Of a stretch of DNA of 64,000 nucleotides, positions 25,237-36,347 are shown piece after piece (position 1 is the first letter of the stretch; each line of letters opens with the position of its first letter). Location: contig NZ_JAZHSB010000001.1 of NCBI RefSeq assembly GCF_036924715.1, positions 1,231,001 through 1,295,000 on the forward strand. Reading direction: 5' to 3'. The position numbers and the translations under genes were made by a program. This stretch comes from Bradyrhizobium sp. AZCC 1721 (lineage in GTDB: Bacteria > Pseudomonadota > Alphaproteobacteria > Rhizobiales > Xanthobacteraceae). A model generated the notes under the pieces. The model saw only the letters and a program-made list of their open reading frames with translations, made no database searches and was not told the origin of the DNA.

Positions 25237-25695
25237 ATGAAAAAGTTGCTGCTAACGGCGACCGGCTTGATTGCGCTCTCCATTCCGGCAATGGCCCAAA
25301 ATACCGAGGTCCGGGTGATGCCCGATACGCTCACCTGGAAGGATAATCCAGCTTTTCCGAAGGGCGTTCAGATTGCGACCCTGGTCGGTGATCCGACGAA
25401 AGCGGGCGAGGTTGTCGTCCTGCGCATCAAGTTTCCACCTAACTTCCAGATGCCTCCGCATACGCATCCCTATTCCGAAGTTGTTACAGTCATAAGCGGT
25501 GACGTCGGCAGCAGCCATGGTGAAAAATTCGAAAAGAAGGGTGATCTCCTGAAGCCAGGCTCGCTATGGGTGTACCCCGCAAGACACCCGCACTACGCCT
25601 GGACCGGAAACGAGGAAGGGATACTTCAAGTCCAATTTATCGGCCCTGGTGGCATCGATTACATCAATCCGGCTGACGATCCGCGCAAACAGTAG
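25237..25695 (+). CDS. exported cupin domain protein
   Basis: A 152-residue periplasmic cupin. Residues 1-20 are a signal peptide (MKKLLLTATGLIALSIPAMA). The metal-site motif is PPHTHPYSEVVTVISG, giving two His and a Glu, with a later His pair in ARHPHYAWTG. The rest matches small secreted cupins with a C-terminal IGPGGIDYINPADDPR. The frame is open upstream, but the ATG at 25237 has GGGAGGAACTCGC before it and starts the signal. A second exported protein follows 68 bases downstream. The substrate is unknown. Confidence 0.88.
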   Translation: MKKLLLTATGLIALSIPAMAQNTEVRVMPDTLTWKDNPAFPKGVQIATLVGDPTKAGEVVVLRIKFPPNFQMPPHTHPYSEVVTVISGDVGSSHGEKFEKKGDLLKPGSLWVYPARHPHYAWTGNEEGILQVQFIGPGGIDYINPADDPRKQ

Positions 25696-25763
25696 CCGCT
25701 TGCATTGCAAGAGCCCGTCTCAAGCGGACACTTGCCTGCACGGTATTCACAAGGGAGGATGTC

Positions 25764-26234
25764 ATGCAATCTTCTCCAAAATTGGCGAGCGCAGCACTTG
25801 CCCTGTGCATGGTGGTGTTGTCGTTTGGCTCCAGTGCCTTGGCCGAGCCGAAAGCGGAAGTGGCGGCGGCGACCTCGGGATGGGGCCAGGCTCTTGGCGA
25901 AGGCGATCCCGAAAAGGTGTTGCCGCTCTATTCGGACGATGCCGTGCTCTGGGGCACACTGTCGCCGACCGTGCGCTCCGACCGGGCGGCGCTACGAGAC
26001 TATTTCGTGGGCGCCTTCAAGGTTCTGCCCAGCCTCAAGGTCACCTTCGGCGATCAACTCATCCGCGTGTACGGGAATGCAGCAGTCAATACTGGCTACT
26101 ACACGTTTTCTTATGTGAAGGATGGCGAGACGAAGACCTTGCCCGCGCGCTACAGCTTCACCTATGTCAAGAACGGCCAGCGTTGGCTGATCGTCGACCA
26201 CCATTCCTCGGCCATGCCATCAACCTCGAGGTAG
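25764..26234 (+). CDS. exported SnoaL/NTF2-like protein (SgcJ/EcaC family)
   Basis: A 156-residue protein with a signal peptide at residues 1-27 (ending SSALAEP) and one NTF2-like fold. Marks are GWGQALGEGDPEKVLPLYSDDAV, LRDYFVGAFKVLP, and RYSFTYVKNGQRWLIVDHHSS. These barrel-like domains often dimerise and bind or modify small molecules; this type is called SgcJ/EcaC or CaMKII-association-like. GGGAGGATGTC precedes the ATG. It is probably co-transcribed with the cupin gene and converges on the next one. Confidence 0.85.
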   Translation: MQSSPKLASAALALCMVVLSFGSSALAEPKAEVAAATSGWGQALGEGDPEKVLPLYSDDAVLWGTLSPTVRSDRAALRDYFVGAFKVLPSLKVTFGDQLIRVYGNAAVNTGYYTFSYVKDGETKTLPARYSFTYVKNGQRWLIVDHHSSAMPSTSR

Positions 26235-26249
26235 CTGGCTAAATCATCG

Positions 26250-27458
26250 TTACTTCCACACCGACTTGTCGGCGTCCCAGCGCTGGCCCTTGAACTCCTT
26301 GGCCAGCGCTTCGAGCGAGCCGTTGTCGTCCTTCGGCTCGCCGCCTTCCTCGTCGCCGGTGGATTCTTCCGACACATGCAGTTTTGGGTCGGCGCCTTCA
26401 TCTGCGGTCGTGATCACCGGGCTCGAGATCCACAGCATCAGCCGATCGGTGGCGCCCGGCTTATCCGGCGAGATCAGCGCGGTGATCTCGACAGTTGCGG
26501 TCAGCGCGAGCGCGGGATAGATCGGGCTCGGCCGCTTGAAGCTCAGCGTCAGTTTTCCGGTGTTGGCGTCCCACTCGGTGCCTGCGGGCTTGGCGGCGAG
26601 CGTTTTCGCGAGCACGCCTGAAATGGCGGACGCGATCTTGTCCCTGTTGATCTTGTCGCCGTCGCGCCACTCGGCTGCGGCAAAGCGGATGGTGCGGTCC
26701 ATTTCGATGCTGCCACTGGTCCATCCCGCGGCGACCACGCCGGGCATCGACTTCGCCTTCGCAATCAGCGCTGCGGCGCGCTCCGGATCGACCGTCAGAT
26801 TGATGGTCTGCTCGCCGGCGCGCAGCGCATCGCAGGAGATCGAAAGGCTGGAGAGCCCGACTTCGACGGCCTCGCCCTTCAGGCTTTTCAGGAAATCCAG
26901 CGCGGCGTCGAGCTTGACCCGCACGCCGATCGCTTCCGGCGAGACGTCGGTAAAATCCTTCGGCGCCGGCGTGATGCCGTCGTCGCTGGTCTGGTTGTCC
27001 AGAAATTCCTTCTCGCTGAGATCGGAATTGTCGGTCGAGGTCACTTCGGTCACGGTCTGGCCGATGCTGATCTGGCCGCGGAACTCGAAGGTGTCGCCGA
27101 CAGGCTTGCGCACCAGCTTGACGGTAACCGGCAGCTTGTCACCGAGGCTCTGCGTGGAGCCGGTCAGGTTCTGGCCGCTGACGGCGAGGTTGGCGACGAA
27201 GCGGTCCTTGCGGTCCGCACCCTTCGCGGCGGGGTAGCAGACGTCGAGGGTAGCGGCGGTAACGTTCTTGCCCTGACGGGTTTCCTTCAGAATGACATCG
27301 GCATTGCCGTCCATCAGCCCGTCGATCGCGGTGAAATAGCGCGTCTCGGTCGCGCCCGGCGCGGTCTTGGGCTGCAGTTTCATCTGGGCGAAGGCGAGGT
27401 CCGAAGCGGCCGTGACAACCGCCAGGAGCAACAGAGCGGCGCAGAGAAAAAATCGCAT
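26250..27458 (-). CDS. exported protein of unknown function, 402 aa
   Basis: I do not recognise a named family. Residues 1-25 are a signal peptide (MRFFLCAALLLLAVVTAASDLAFAQ). The mature protein is rich in Asp, Lys and Thr, without further membrane segments, and has two Cys (DVCYP, ISCDAL) that could form a disulfide. The C-terminus is acidic and probably flexible (ESTGDEEGGEPKDDNGS), then ends FKGQRWDADKSVWK. An ATG at 27497 is possible, but the one at 27458 begins the signal. It is a single gene in this window. A periplasmic or surface role is likely. Confidence 0.75.
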   Translation of the reverse strand: MRFFLCAALLLLAVVTAASDLAFAQMKLQPKTAPGATETRYFTAIDGLMDGNADVILKETRQGKNVTAATLDVCYPAAKGADRKDRFVANLAVSGQNLTGSTQSLGDKLPVTVKLVRKPVGDTFEFRGQISIGQTVTEVTSTDNSDLSEKEFLDNQTSDDGITPAPKDFTDVSPEAIGVRVKLDAALDFLKSLKGEAVEVGLSSLSISCDALRAGEQTINLTVDPERAAALIAKAKSMPGVVAAGWTSGSIEMDRTIRFAAAEWRDGDKINRDKIASAISGVLAKTLAAKPAGTEWDANTGKLTLSFKRPSPIYPALALTATVEITALISPDKPGATDRLMLWISSPVITTADEGADPKLHVSEESTGDEEGGEPKDDNGSLEALAKEFKGQRWDADKSVWK

Positions 27459-27550
27459 GCGAACGGCCTCGTTATGGCGGGGGGTGAATGCGTTCACTTT
27501 CCCAGAACTAGCCCGGATTCGCGACTTAATTTTTGCCCCGCATTTCCCGT

Positions 27551-27919
27551 CTAACCGCCGGATCTGGCGGAGGCCGTTTTTTCGCCGAAATAGAAGCCGG
27601 TCACGGCGCCCACCAGGCCGACGAGAGGTGTGAGAACCAACTCGATCACGACCCGAATGGCCTTCAGCTCGTTAGTTTCCGGCGTGCAACTATTCGCGAC
27701 GTGGCAGCCATAAATTGTGATTAGGCCAGTCACGACGACCGCCGCGACCACACCGACTAATGTCCACACCAGCCAAAGCGCAATAGTGCCGCGAATGTTC
27801 TCGCGGTCGGGCGTCGGATCGTAGGGCTTCTCGATGATTTGACCTGCGGTGGCAGGTACACTTGCTGTACGTCCTGTAGTTGTTGCCCCAAGCGTATTCA
27901 GATCCTGCACGTCAGACAT
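27551..27919 (-). CDS. small membrane protein of unknown function
   Basis: A 122-residue protein beginning MSDVQDLNTLGATTT. Residues up to about 40 are polar. Two membrane helices follow: IALWLVWTLVGVVAAVVVTGLIT and VVIELVLTPLVGLVGAVTGFYFG, joined by a short loop with two Cys (GCHVANSCTPE). It starts 32 bases after a ribbon-helix-helix gene on the same strand and is probably co-transcribed. GGGGGCACCG precedes the ATG, and an upstream ATG four codons earlier is the alternative. The base composition is milder in GC than in most neighbours. Confidence 0.65.
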   Translation of the reverse strand: MSDVQDLNTLGATTTGRTASVPATAGQIIEKPYDPTPDRENIRGTIALWLVWTLVGVVAAVVVTGLITIYGCHVANSCTPETNELKAIRVVIELVLTPLVGLVGAVTGFYFGEKTASARSGG

Positions 27920-27951
27920 CGGTGCCCCCAAAGACCGGTGCTACGAGATTG

Positions 27952-28170
27952 TTATATGCGGGAGACCTTCTTGAAGGTCTTGTTGCTTTCTTCGATCAGG
28001 ATCGATGCGCCGGCGGCTTCCTTGTCGGAAAGATATTTTTCGCGGACGATCGCATCTTGCAAGACGGTGTTGGCCGATACACCACGCTGCTTCGCCAGAT
28101 CGACCAGTGCATCAAACAGCTCTTTGGGAAGGTCCGCAGTGATCTTAACGGGCTCGTTTGGGTCAGCCAT
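27952..28170 (-). CDS. ribbon-helix-helix (CopG/Arc-like) protein
   Basis: A 72-residue protein. After a short N-terminus (MADPNEPVKITADLP) it shows the strand-helix-helix pattern of RHH proteins: VKITADL, KELFDALVDLAKQRGV, and SANTVLQDAIVREKYLSDKEAA. RHH dimers bind DNA operators with the strand and often serve as antitoxins or autoregulators. The frame is open upstream across the groEL terminator, but the ATG at 28170 has CCGGAGATTTTCG before it. It precedes a small membrane protein gene, with which it seems to form a two-gene unit. No known toxin is adjacent. Confidence 0.72.
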   Translation of the reverse strand: MADPNEPVKITADLPKELFDALVDLAKQRGVSANTVLQDAIVREKYLSDKEAAGASILIEESNKTFKKVSRI

Positions 28171-28248
28171 TCGAAAATCTCCGGTTACCGGCAAATATAA
28201 GCCGCGTCCGAGGTGGCGTGAAGTAGGTCGGAAAAATATTGGACTGAA

Positions 28249-28283
28249 CGAAAAAGCCCGCCACCTTGCAGGCGGCGGGCTGG
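28249..28283 (-). terminator. intrinsic terminator after groEL
   Basis: On the minus strand GCCCGCC and GGCGGGC (28274-28280 and 28256-28262) pair around an 11-base loop and are followed by TTTTT. It lies 33 bases past the groEL stop and ends the groESL operon. Confidence 0.88.
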
Positions 28284-28315
28284 TTTTGCAGCGGAAGTAG
28301 TCGGACTGAAGGCTC

Positions 28316-30389
<2,074 letters not shown>

Positions 30390-30501
30390 GACGTCTCCTC
30401 TTGAAGTTCCTCTGGGAGGCTTAGGTTTCGGGTCTGTACCACTCGAAAATGGCTGGGAATGCCGGTATTCGACGCCGCCCCGGGGCGGGGCAGCACAACC
30501 C

Positions 30502-30528
30502 TTAGCAATCATTGTATTTGAGTGCTAA
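30502..30528 (-). promoter_or_regulatory. CIRCE operator (HrcA-binding site) of groESL
   Basis: TTAGCAATC-N9-GAGTGCTAA matches the CIRCE consensus (TTAGCACTC-N9-GAGTGCTAA) in 17 of 18 arm bases with the exact nine-base spacer. The single mismatch is in the half closer to groES. It lies just downstream of the promoter, so HrcA would block initiation. Confidence 0.95.
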
Positions 30529-30540
30529 ACGTGGGGCCGG

Positions 30541-30569
30541 GGAATATGTCTTGGCGCTGATCCTGTCAA
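30541..30569 (-). promoter_or_regulatory. groESL promoter
   Basis: On the minus strand TTGACA (30564-30569) and TATTCC (30541-30546) are 17 bases apart, a good sigma-70-type promoter. The CIRCE starts 12 bases downstream of the -10, where the transcript should begin. Confidence 0.7.
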
Positions 30570-30741
30570 GCAAACAAGGAGATTAAAGCCTTGGTGAGGC
30601 CAATATAGGATGGTGCTTCGGAAACCAAATCGGTGCAGCGGCGTCATTTCAACCGACGTCATTGCTCCGGCAGGCTTTTTGCGGTTGGCTGCTTATCGGC
30701 TGCTTGACGGGAGCGGCCAAGTGATTGCTCGGGGGAATGCG

Positions 30742-31252
30742 ATGATCAGCTCACGTAATGCGCGTACGGTTGCCAATCTGGCGATCGCGTCGGCGCTTTC
30801 GATCTTGCTGGCGGCGTGCAGCAGCATGAGCCTGCCGTCGCTGTCATCCAGTCCGCCGCCCGAGCCTGAAGTCGCGCCGGAAATGCCGGCAACCGTCCGC
30901 GCCGACGAGATCGTCGGCCGCTGGGGCCTTGCCTCGTTCCAGAATCCCAATGACCGCGCCCGCACCGAGGCCGCGGCGCGCGGGGCAGTGCAAGCAGCCC
31001 TACGTGATCGGCGCCGGCGCCAATGGCGGCGTGGTCATGCATCTGGCCGATCAGGCGACGCCGCAGGAACTGCGCCTTAAGGGCAGTCCGAGCGGCAAGA
31101 ACTATATCGGCCCGCCCGGTCCGGCCGGCGGCGACCAGGACCGCGAGATCGTCTCGTTCGACGGCCGTGTCATGGTCACCCGCTTCATCGAAAAGGATGC
31201 CGCGGTCCGTTACGGCAACATGGTCTATGTCCGCTGCGCGCCGCGGGCGTGA
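30742..31252 (+). pseudogene. lipoprotein of unknown function, interrupted by a +1 frameshift
   Basis: The ATG at 30742 follows GGGGGAATGCG. Residues 1-26 form a lipoprotein signal with the lipobox LLAAC (SALSILLAACSSM), then a Ser/Pro-rich linker and ADEIVGRWGLASFQNPNDRA. At 30982-30985 a run of four G seems to have one base too many: with three, the protein continues AARGQCKQPYVIGAGANGG and ends NMVYVRCAPRA at 31252, about 169 residues. As written it leaves the frame after AARG. The downstream part has normal codon use and two Cys. I do not recognise a family beyond a conserved small lipoprotein. A terminator follows. Confidence 0.8.
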
Positions 31253-31294
31253 TTGGACGTCCCTCCGACGGTGGAGGACGGACAACCTGGCAAC

Positions 31295-31328
31295 AAAAAA
31301 ACGCCGGCATCGCTGCCGGCGTTTTGTT
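31295..31328. terminator. bidirectional intrinsic terminator
   Basis: AACGCCGGC and GCCGGCGTT pair perfectly around ATCGCT, flanked by a run of A on the left and TTTGTTT on the right. It separates the converging lipoprotein and CheZ genes and can serve both. Confidence 0.92.
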
Positions 31329-31350
31329 TAGCGCGCGTTAACCAGCCCGA

Positions 31351-32121
31351 TCAATCGAACAATGCGTCGATGTCATTCTGCGAGGCGTGACCGTCGTCGC
31401 CGTCCATCTTCGGGCCGTTGAGCAGCTTGGCATCGCCTTCGCGGGTATCGACGATCGGGGGGGCGTGCGCCTTGATGGCATCGACGCCACCCCAGATTTC
31501 CATCATCTCGACGATATGCTGTTCGATGAACCTCATCGTGTTCATCACCTTGCTGATGCGCTGGCCTGTCAAGTCCTGGAAATTGCAGGCCTCGAAGATT
31601 GAGACGACGCGTTCCTGGATCTCCTCGCTGAGCAGCTTCTGCTGGTCCGGAGAAATGTTCTTGGAAAGCGCGGTCGCCGCCTGGTCGATCGCTTCGGTGG
31701 CTTCCAGAATCTGCTGGGTGGCCTGTTCGGTGCCGCCGACGACGGCGCCGAGTTCGCCATTGACCTTGGCCATTTCCTGGCCATCAAAGCTCTTGCCGTG
31801 CAGGGTGGCGATTTCGCGCTTGGTGCGGTTGATGGCGTCGTGAATGAGGTCGAGCTCGACCTTCAGCTTCTCGCACTGCTCGATCTGCGCGCGATAGGTT
31901 TCCAGAAGCGCGTGGGACTCGGCGACTTCGCGGATAATGTCCGCGCTCTCGGTCGAAGCGGCGCGGGCGTGGCCGAAGCCGGCCATCTGTGACCGGATCG
32001 CGCGCAGCTCGGCCATGATCTCGCGATGCATCGGGCCGATCTCGCCGCCTTCTGTAGGCATGACAATTGGCGCATCGCCCAGAATGGCTTCGATACGAAA
32101 ACGTTTGCGATTTACCGACAT
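31351..32121 (-). CDS. cheZ: protein phosphatase CheZ-like
   Basis: A 256-residue, strongly helical protein. The C-terminal half has the CheZ motif in SIFEACNFQDLTGQRISKVM, where the Asp and Gln are the residues that in E. coli CheZ act on phospho-CheY. The N-terminal part is a predicted long helical hairpin (LETYRAQIEQCEKLKVELDL), and the far C-terminus ends SQNDIDALFD, a CheY-binding-like tail. The ATG at 32121 begins MSVNRKRFRIE; one at 32142 is the alternative. No other chemotaxis gene is nearby. Dephosphorylation of a CheY-type protein is likely. Symbol by family. Confidence 0.85.
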   Translation of the reverse strand: MSVNRKRFRIEAILGDAPIVMPTEGGEIGPMHREIMAELRAIRSQMAGFGHARAASTESADIIREVAESHALLETYRAQIEQCEKLKVELDLIHDAINRTKREIATLHGKSFDGQEMAKVNGELGAVVGGTEQATQQILEATEAIDQAATALSKNISPDQQKLLSEEIQERVVSIFEACNFQDLTGQRISKVMNTMRFIEQHIVEMMEIWGGVDAIKAHAPPIVDTREGDAKLLNGPKMDGDDGHASQNDIDALFD

Positions 32122-32430
32122 GAGTTTTTCCCACCCCTTCATTGCCCGCGTGTTCTAAACCATGGCGATTTAACGTCAGGTTCACGGCGCAATATCGCGC
32201 GTTGGCGCTTTGCCCGCGGCCGCACACCAGCGATTAACCATGAGGGGAGCGCGTTCACGCAAAATAAACGCTACCGGACAAATCCGGACGCGCTTGCCGA
32301 CGTGGTGAATCGAAACACGGCTTCTGTTTACCAAACCGATTAGGTTTTGATTTGTATTGATCGCGCGCAGCGGCGCTCGTCGCGCTGCGGCGCCGCGAAC
32401 CCGCAGTGACGAACAGTACAGAGTACGTCG
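32122..32430. other. divergent intergenic region between cheZ and the L,D-transpeptidase
   Basis: About 310 bases with no credible gene, more AT-rich in the middle (32230-32370: AAATAAACG, TTTTGATTTGTATTG). It should hold both promoters, but I cannot fix -35/-10 pairs with confidence. Confidence 0.4.
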
Positions 32431-33225
32431 ATGTCCGGAAAAATCCTTGTTGCGCTCTTCGCGAGCGTGTCTTGCCTTTGCTTCGCCAGTGAGGCTGCAG
32501 CGATCGACGCCTCATCATCAGCTGAACCCACCGTGATCTACGCCCGCCAACCGGCGCCGGTGCGCATGGCCTCTGCCCAACGCTCCAACATGGGCGGCGG
32601 CTTCATCGAATTCCTGTTCGGCGATGCCCCGCAGGGCGGGCGCTATCAACAAGCGCCGGCCTATCAGCAGCAGCCGGATTACGGCTATGGCGGGCGGCGC
32701 GCGTTGCTGCCGCCGATGGATCCGCAGCAGTCGATGCGGCGCGAGGAGGAGGAAGCATTCGACCCTGCGCAGCACCGGCTCGATCCGAAATATGAAAAGC
32801 AGGTGGTCGAGTATCACGGCAAGGAAAGCCCAGGCACCATCGTGATCGATACCCCGAACAAGTTCCTGTTCCTGGTGCAGGGCGACGGCAAGGCGCTGCG
32901 CTACGGCGTTGGCGTCGGCCGTCCCGGCTTCACCTGGTCGGGCGTCAAGACGATCTCGGCGAAGAAGGAATGGCCGGCCTGGACGCCGCCGCCGGAAATG
33001 CTGGCGCGCCGCCCTGATCTGCCGCGGCACATGGAAGGCGGCCCGCAAAATCCGCTCGGCGCGCGCGCTATGTATCTGGGATCGTCGCTGTATCGCATCC
33101 ACGGCTCCAACGAGCCATGGACCATCGGCACCAATGTCTCGTCCGGCTGCATCCGCATGCGCAATGAGGACGTGATCGATCTCTACGGCCGCGTCGGCGT
33201 CGGCGCGAAAGTAGTAGTGATCTGA
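32431..33225 (+). CDS. L,D-transpeptidase (YkuD domain), exported
   Basis: A 264-residue periplasmic enzyme that forms 3-3 cross-links in peptidoglycan or attaches proteins to it. Residues 1-24 are a signal peptide (ending SEAAAIDA). A Gln/Tyr-rich stretch covers about 65-100. The YkuD domain starts near residue 134 (GTIVIDTPNKFLFLVQGDG), with His224 in RIHGSNEPWTIG and the catalytic Cys240 in SSGCIRMRNED. The ATG has CGATGTCC at hand but no strong ribosome site. It is a single gene, followed by a palindromic repeat and a shared terminator. Confidence 0.93.
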   Translation: MSGKILVALFASVSCLCFASEAAAIDASSSAEPTVIYARQPAPVRMASAQRSNMGGGFIEFLFGDAPQGGRYQQAPAYQQQPDYGYGGRRALLPPMDPQQSMRREEEEAFDPAQHRLDPKYEKQVVEYHGKESPGTIVIDTPNKFLFLVQGDGKALRYGVGVGRPGFTWSGVKTISAKKEWPAWTPPPEMLARRPDLPRHMEGGPQNPLGARAMYLGSSLYRIHGSNEPWTIGTNVSSGCIRMRNEDVIDLYGRVGVGAKVVVI

Positions 33226-33244
33226 TACGAGCCGCAAAAACAGT

Positions 33245-33374
33245 GTCGTCCCTGCGAACGCAGGGACCCATAACCACCGGTGCTTGTTGCCTGGCAGGCT
33301 GCGGCTCAAACCGCCGCGATTACGTACATCCGTGGTTATGGGTCCCTGATCGCGCTTCGCTTGTCAGGGACGAC
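33245..33374. repeat. palindromic repeat, CGTCCCTG family, copy 1
   Basis: TCGTCCCTGCGAACGCAGGG, then ACCCATAACCACCGG on the left, with GGTTATGGGTCCCTG and a diverged CAGGGACGAC on the right. The first 35 bases are shared with the repeat at 41450-41576. It has no frame. It lies just after the L,D-transpeptidase stop, ahead of the terminator. Confidence 0.85.
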
Positions 33375-33387
33375 AGCGGAGGAAATC

Positions 33388-33421
33388 AAAACGGCCGCCT
33401 ATCGGGCGGCCGTTTCGTTTG
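33388..33421. terminator. bidirectional intrinsic terminator
   Basis: ACGGCCGCC (33391-33399) and GGCGGCCGT (33405-33413) pair perfectly around five bases, with AAA on the left and TTTCGTTT on the right. It is shared by the converging L,D-transpeptidase and DUF2076 genes. Confidence 0.88.
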
Positions 33422-33435
33422 ATCGCCGACGCGCG

Positions 33436-34251
<816 letters not shown>

Positions 34252-34383
34252 GGCCCTCTCCCTCGCGTCGAATCGTGATCGACGCGCCCAAGGATGTAAG
34301 GAAGGCTTTGTGTCGCAAGTAGTGGGCGGCCGAATTAAATTTTGGTATGCGACAAAACGCCAGGCGGCTTTCGCGGATATCTG

Positions 34384-35229
34384 TCAACTCAATGTGATTC
34401 TATTCGCCGCCAGCAATGTCGGGAATCGATCGCTTGCCAGAAATGCGTGTTCCGCTTCGCGCTGGGTGGTCAGGGGATCGAGGCCCTCGAGCGTTTCGTC
34501 GACAAAGCCGGGGTGGCACATCACGAGCCCGCCTTCCGGCTGCCCTTCGAGGAACTGTCCCATCAGCACGCCGAAATCGGGCTCTTTCGAAAAATCATAG
34601 GCGCCGTCGAAGGCGGGGTTGAACGGGATCTTCGCATGAACGGCGCGCTTGCGAAATTGCGCGCTGAGAACGTCGAGCAGCAAAGCCTTCGGCGCGCTGA
34701 GCAGTTGGCCCAACGGCTTGAGGCGTCCGCCTTGGCGAACCCAGGCGCTAGGGGCCGCCTCCTTGACCGCGTGCAGAAAAGCGTCGCGCACCCCAGGGAA
34801 GAGTTGCGCGTGCTGATGGCCGTCGACGAAATCGGGCGCGCGGCCGAACAGGTCCTTGAAGGCTGCAAGCTGGGCTGCGAGTTCGTCTTCGATCATTTCG
34901 GAATCGAGCCGCCGCAGCAGGCCCGCGCGCAGCAGTTTCGGAAACGGCAGGAACAAGCCGCCGTCGACCGGCCTGAAGTGCATCGTCAGCGGACGAAACG
35001 GCGCAGTCAGCGTCGCATGCAGTCCGATCGCGCATCGCGGGCTCGCCGCCGCAACCTCCTGCAACGCGGCGACTTCGGCGCGTCCGATCGCGGCGCCGAC
35101 CACCATCACCGAGGTGGCATTGAGACGGCCGCGGCCGATCAAATCGCGGATGGCGCGGTTGACGCCTTCGGCCAGCCCGTAATCGTCGGCGCATAGCCAG
35201 ATCCGGCGCGGCGGCGCGGCATCGTTCAT
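34384..35229 (-). CDS. ChbG/HpnK (YdjC) family deacetylase
   Basis: A 281-residue carbohydrate deacetylase. The metal and catalytic segment LCADDYGLAEGVNRAI carries the Asp pair, and metal-binding His residues are in AIGLHATLT and VDGHQHAQLFPG. The C-terminal GGLVMCHPGFVDE is another mark. YdjC proteins remove N-acetyl groups from sugars such as chitobiose or hopanoid glucosamine. It starts within the stop of the GT2 gene (ATGA overlap), so the two are translated together and probably act on the same glycolipid. No hopanoid genes are nearby, so HpnK itself is not claimed. Confidence 0.9.
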   Translation of the reverse strand: MNDAAPPRRIWLCADDYGLAEGVNRAIRDLIGRGRLNATSVMVVGAAIGRAEVAALQEVAAASPRCAIGLHATLTAPFRPLTMHFRPVDGGLFLPFPKLLRAGLLRRLDSEMIEDELAAQLAAFKDLFGRAPDFVDGHQHAQLFPGVRDAFLHAVKEAAPSAWVRQGGRLKPLGQLLSAPKALLLDVLSAQFRKRAVHAKIPFNPAFDGAYDFSKEPDFGVLMGQFLEGQPEGGLVMCHPGFVDETLEGLDPLTTQREAEHAFLASDRFPTLLAANRITLS

Positions 35230-36275
35230 TCGGCGGCGGTCCGTTCGGTGGCGCTGGCCGCCGTCTCGCCATCGGCACGCTTCTCGTTGTGCTCGGCGAC
35301 GAAGTAGATCGGACGCGCCTTAAGCTCGGAAAGGATCTTGCCGATATATTCGCCGACGATGCCGATCATGATGAGCTGCACGCCGCCGATCGTCATCATG
35401 CCGATCATCAGCGAGGGATAGCCGGGGACCTGCTTGCCGGTGGTCCAGACCTCCCAGAGAATGGTGAGGCCGAACAGGAAGGCGCTGATGGCGAGCAGCA
35501 CGCCGAGCAGGCTGGCAAAGCGCAGCGGCGCCACCGAGAACGACGTCAGTCCCTCGATGGACAGGCCAATCAGCCGGCCCGGGCTGAACGTGGTGACACC
35601 GTGCGCGCGTGGCGCCGGCTCGTAATCGACGCGGATCTGGCGGAAGCCGATCCAGTTCGACAGGCCCTTGAAGAAGCGGTTGCGTTCGGGAAGCTGCCGC
35701 AGCGCGGCCGCCGCGCGCGGCGACAGCAGGCGGAAGTCGCCGGCGTCCTCGGGGATCTTCTGCCGCGCGCCCCAATTGATCAGCGCGTAGAAGCCACGTA
35801 CGGCCTGGCGGCGGAGGAACGATTCATTGTCGCGATGCGCCTTCGCCGTATAGACGACATCGTAGCCGTCATCGATCCAGTGCGCGACGAGCTTTTCGAC
35901 CAGGCTCGGCGGATGTTGGCCATCGCCGTCCATGAACAGGATGGCGCCGCGGCGGGCATGGTCGAGCCCCGCCATCAGGGCCGCCTCCTTGCCGAAATTG
36001 CGCGACAGCGAGACGACCTGCACGTCGAGCGCATCGGCAGCAAGCGAACGCGCGATCGCAAGCGTGTTGTCGGCGCTGCCGTCGTCGACATAGACCACTT
36101 CGCAGACGAGGCCGTAGCGCGCCTTCAGCGTCTTGGCGAGCCCGATCAATCGCTCGTGCAGCAAAGCGAGCCCTGCTGCCTCGTTGTACAGCGGCAGGAC
36201 AATCGACAAGCCTTTCGCCGCCGCGCTGGCTGCGGTCGTCGTCAGGCGGGAAACGTCAGAGCCGAGCGTCATCAA
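35226..36275 (-). CDS. glycosyltransferase family 2, membrane-bound (polyprenyl-phosphate sugar type)
   Basis: A 349-residue enzyme. The GT2 domain starts at about residue 22 (GLSIVLPLYNEAAGL), with nucleotide-sugar motifs VVYVDDGSADNT and LFMDGDGQHPP and the later PEDAGDFRLLS. Two membrane helices follow at about 250-305 (LLGVLLAISAFLFGLTILW and MIGMMTIGGVQLIMIGIVGEYIG). This is the ArnC/GtrB/DPM layout, which loads a sugar on polyprenyl phosphate. It overlaps the deacetylase gene by four bases. The pair suggests addition, then deacetylation, of an envelope sugar. The sugar and acceptor are not known. Confidence 0.9.
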   Translation of the reverse strand: MMTLGSDVSRLTTTAASAAAKGLSIVLPLYNEAAGLALLHERLIGLAKTLKARYGLVCEVVYVDDGSADNTLAIARSLAADALDVQVVSLSRNFGKEAALMAGLDHARRGAILFMDGDGQHPPSLVEKLVAHWIDDGYDVVYTAKAHRDNESFLRRQAVRGFYALINWGARQKIPEDAGDFRLLSPRAAAALRQLPERNRFFKGLSNWIGFRQIRVDYEPAPRAHGVTTFSPGRLIGLSIEGLTSFSVAPLRFASLLGVLLAISAFLFGLTILWEVWTTGKQVPGYPSLMIGMMTIGGVQLIMIGIVGEYIGKILSELKARPIYFVAEHNEKRADGETAASATERTAAE

Positions 36276-36347
36276 TCAGGTCCCAGATTATCCAACCATA
36301 TATGTTACCTGCGAGATGCTGTCGCAACGATGAACGAAACGGCAGCC

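Noticed and set aside
34384..36275. Hopanoid synthesis (HpnI/HpnK) assignment
   Set aside because: The deacetylase is of the right family, but there is no shc, hpnH, hpnI or hpnJ nearby and the GT2 enzyme has the ArnC/GtrB layout.
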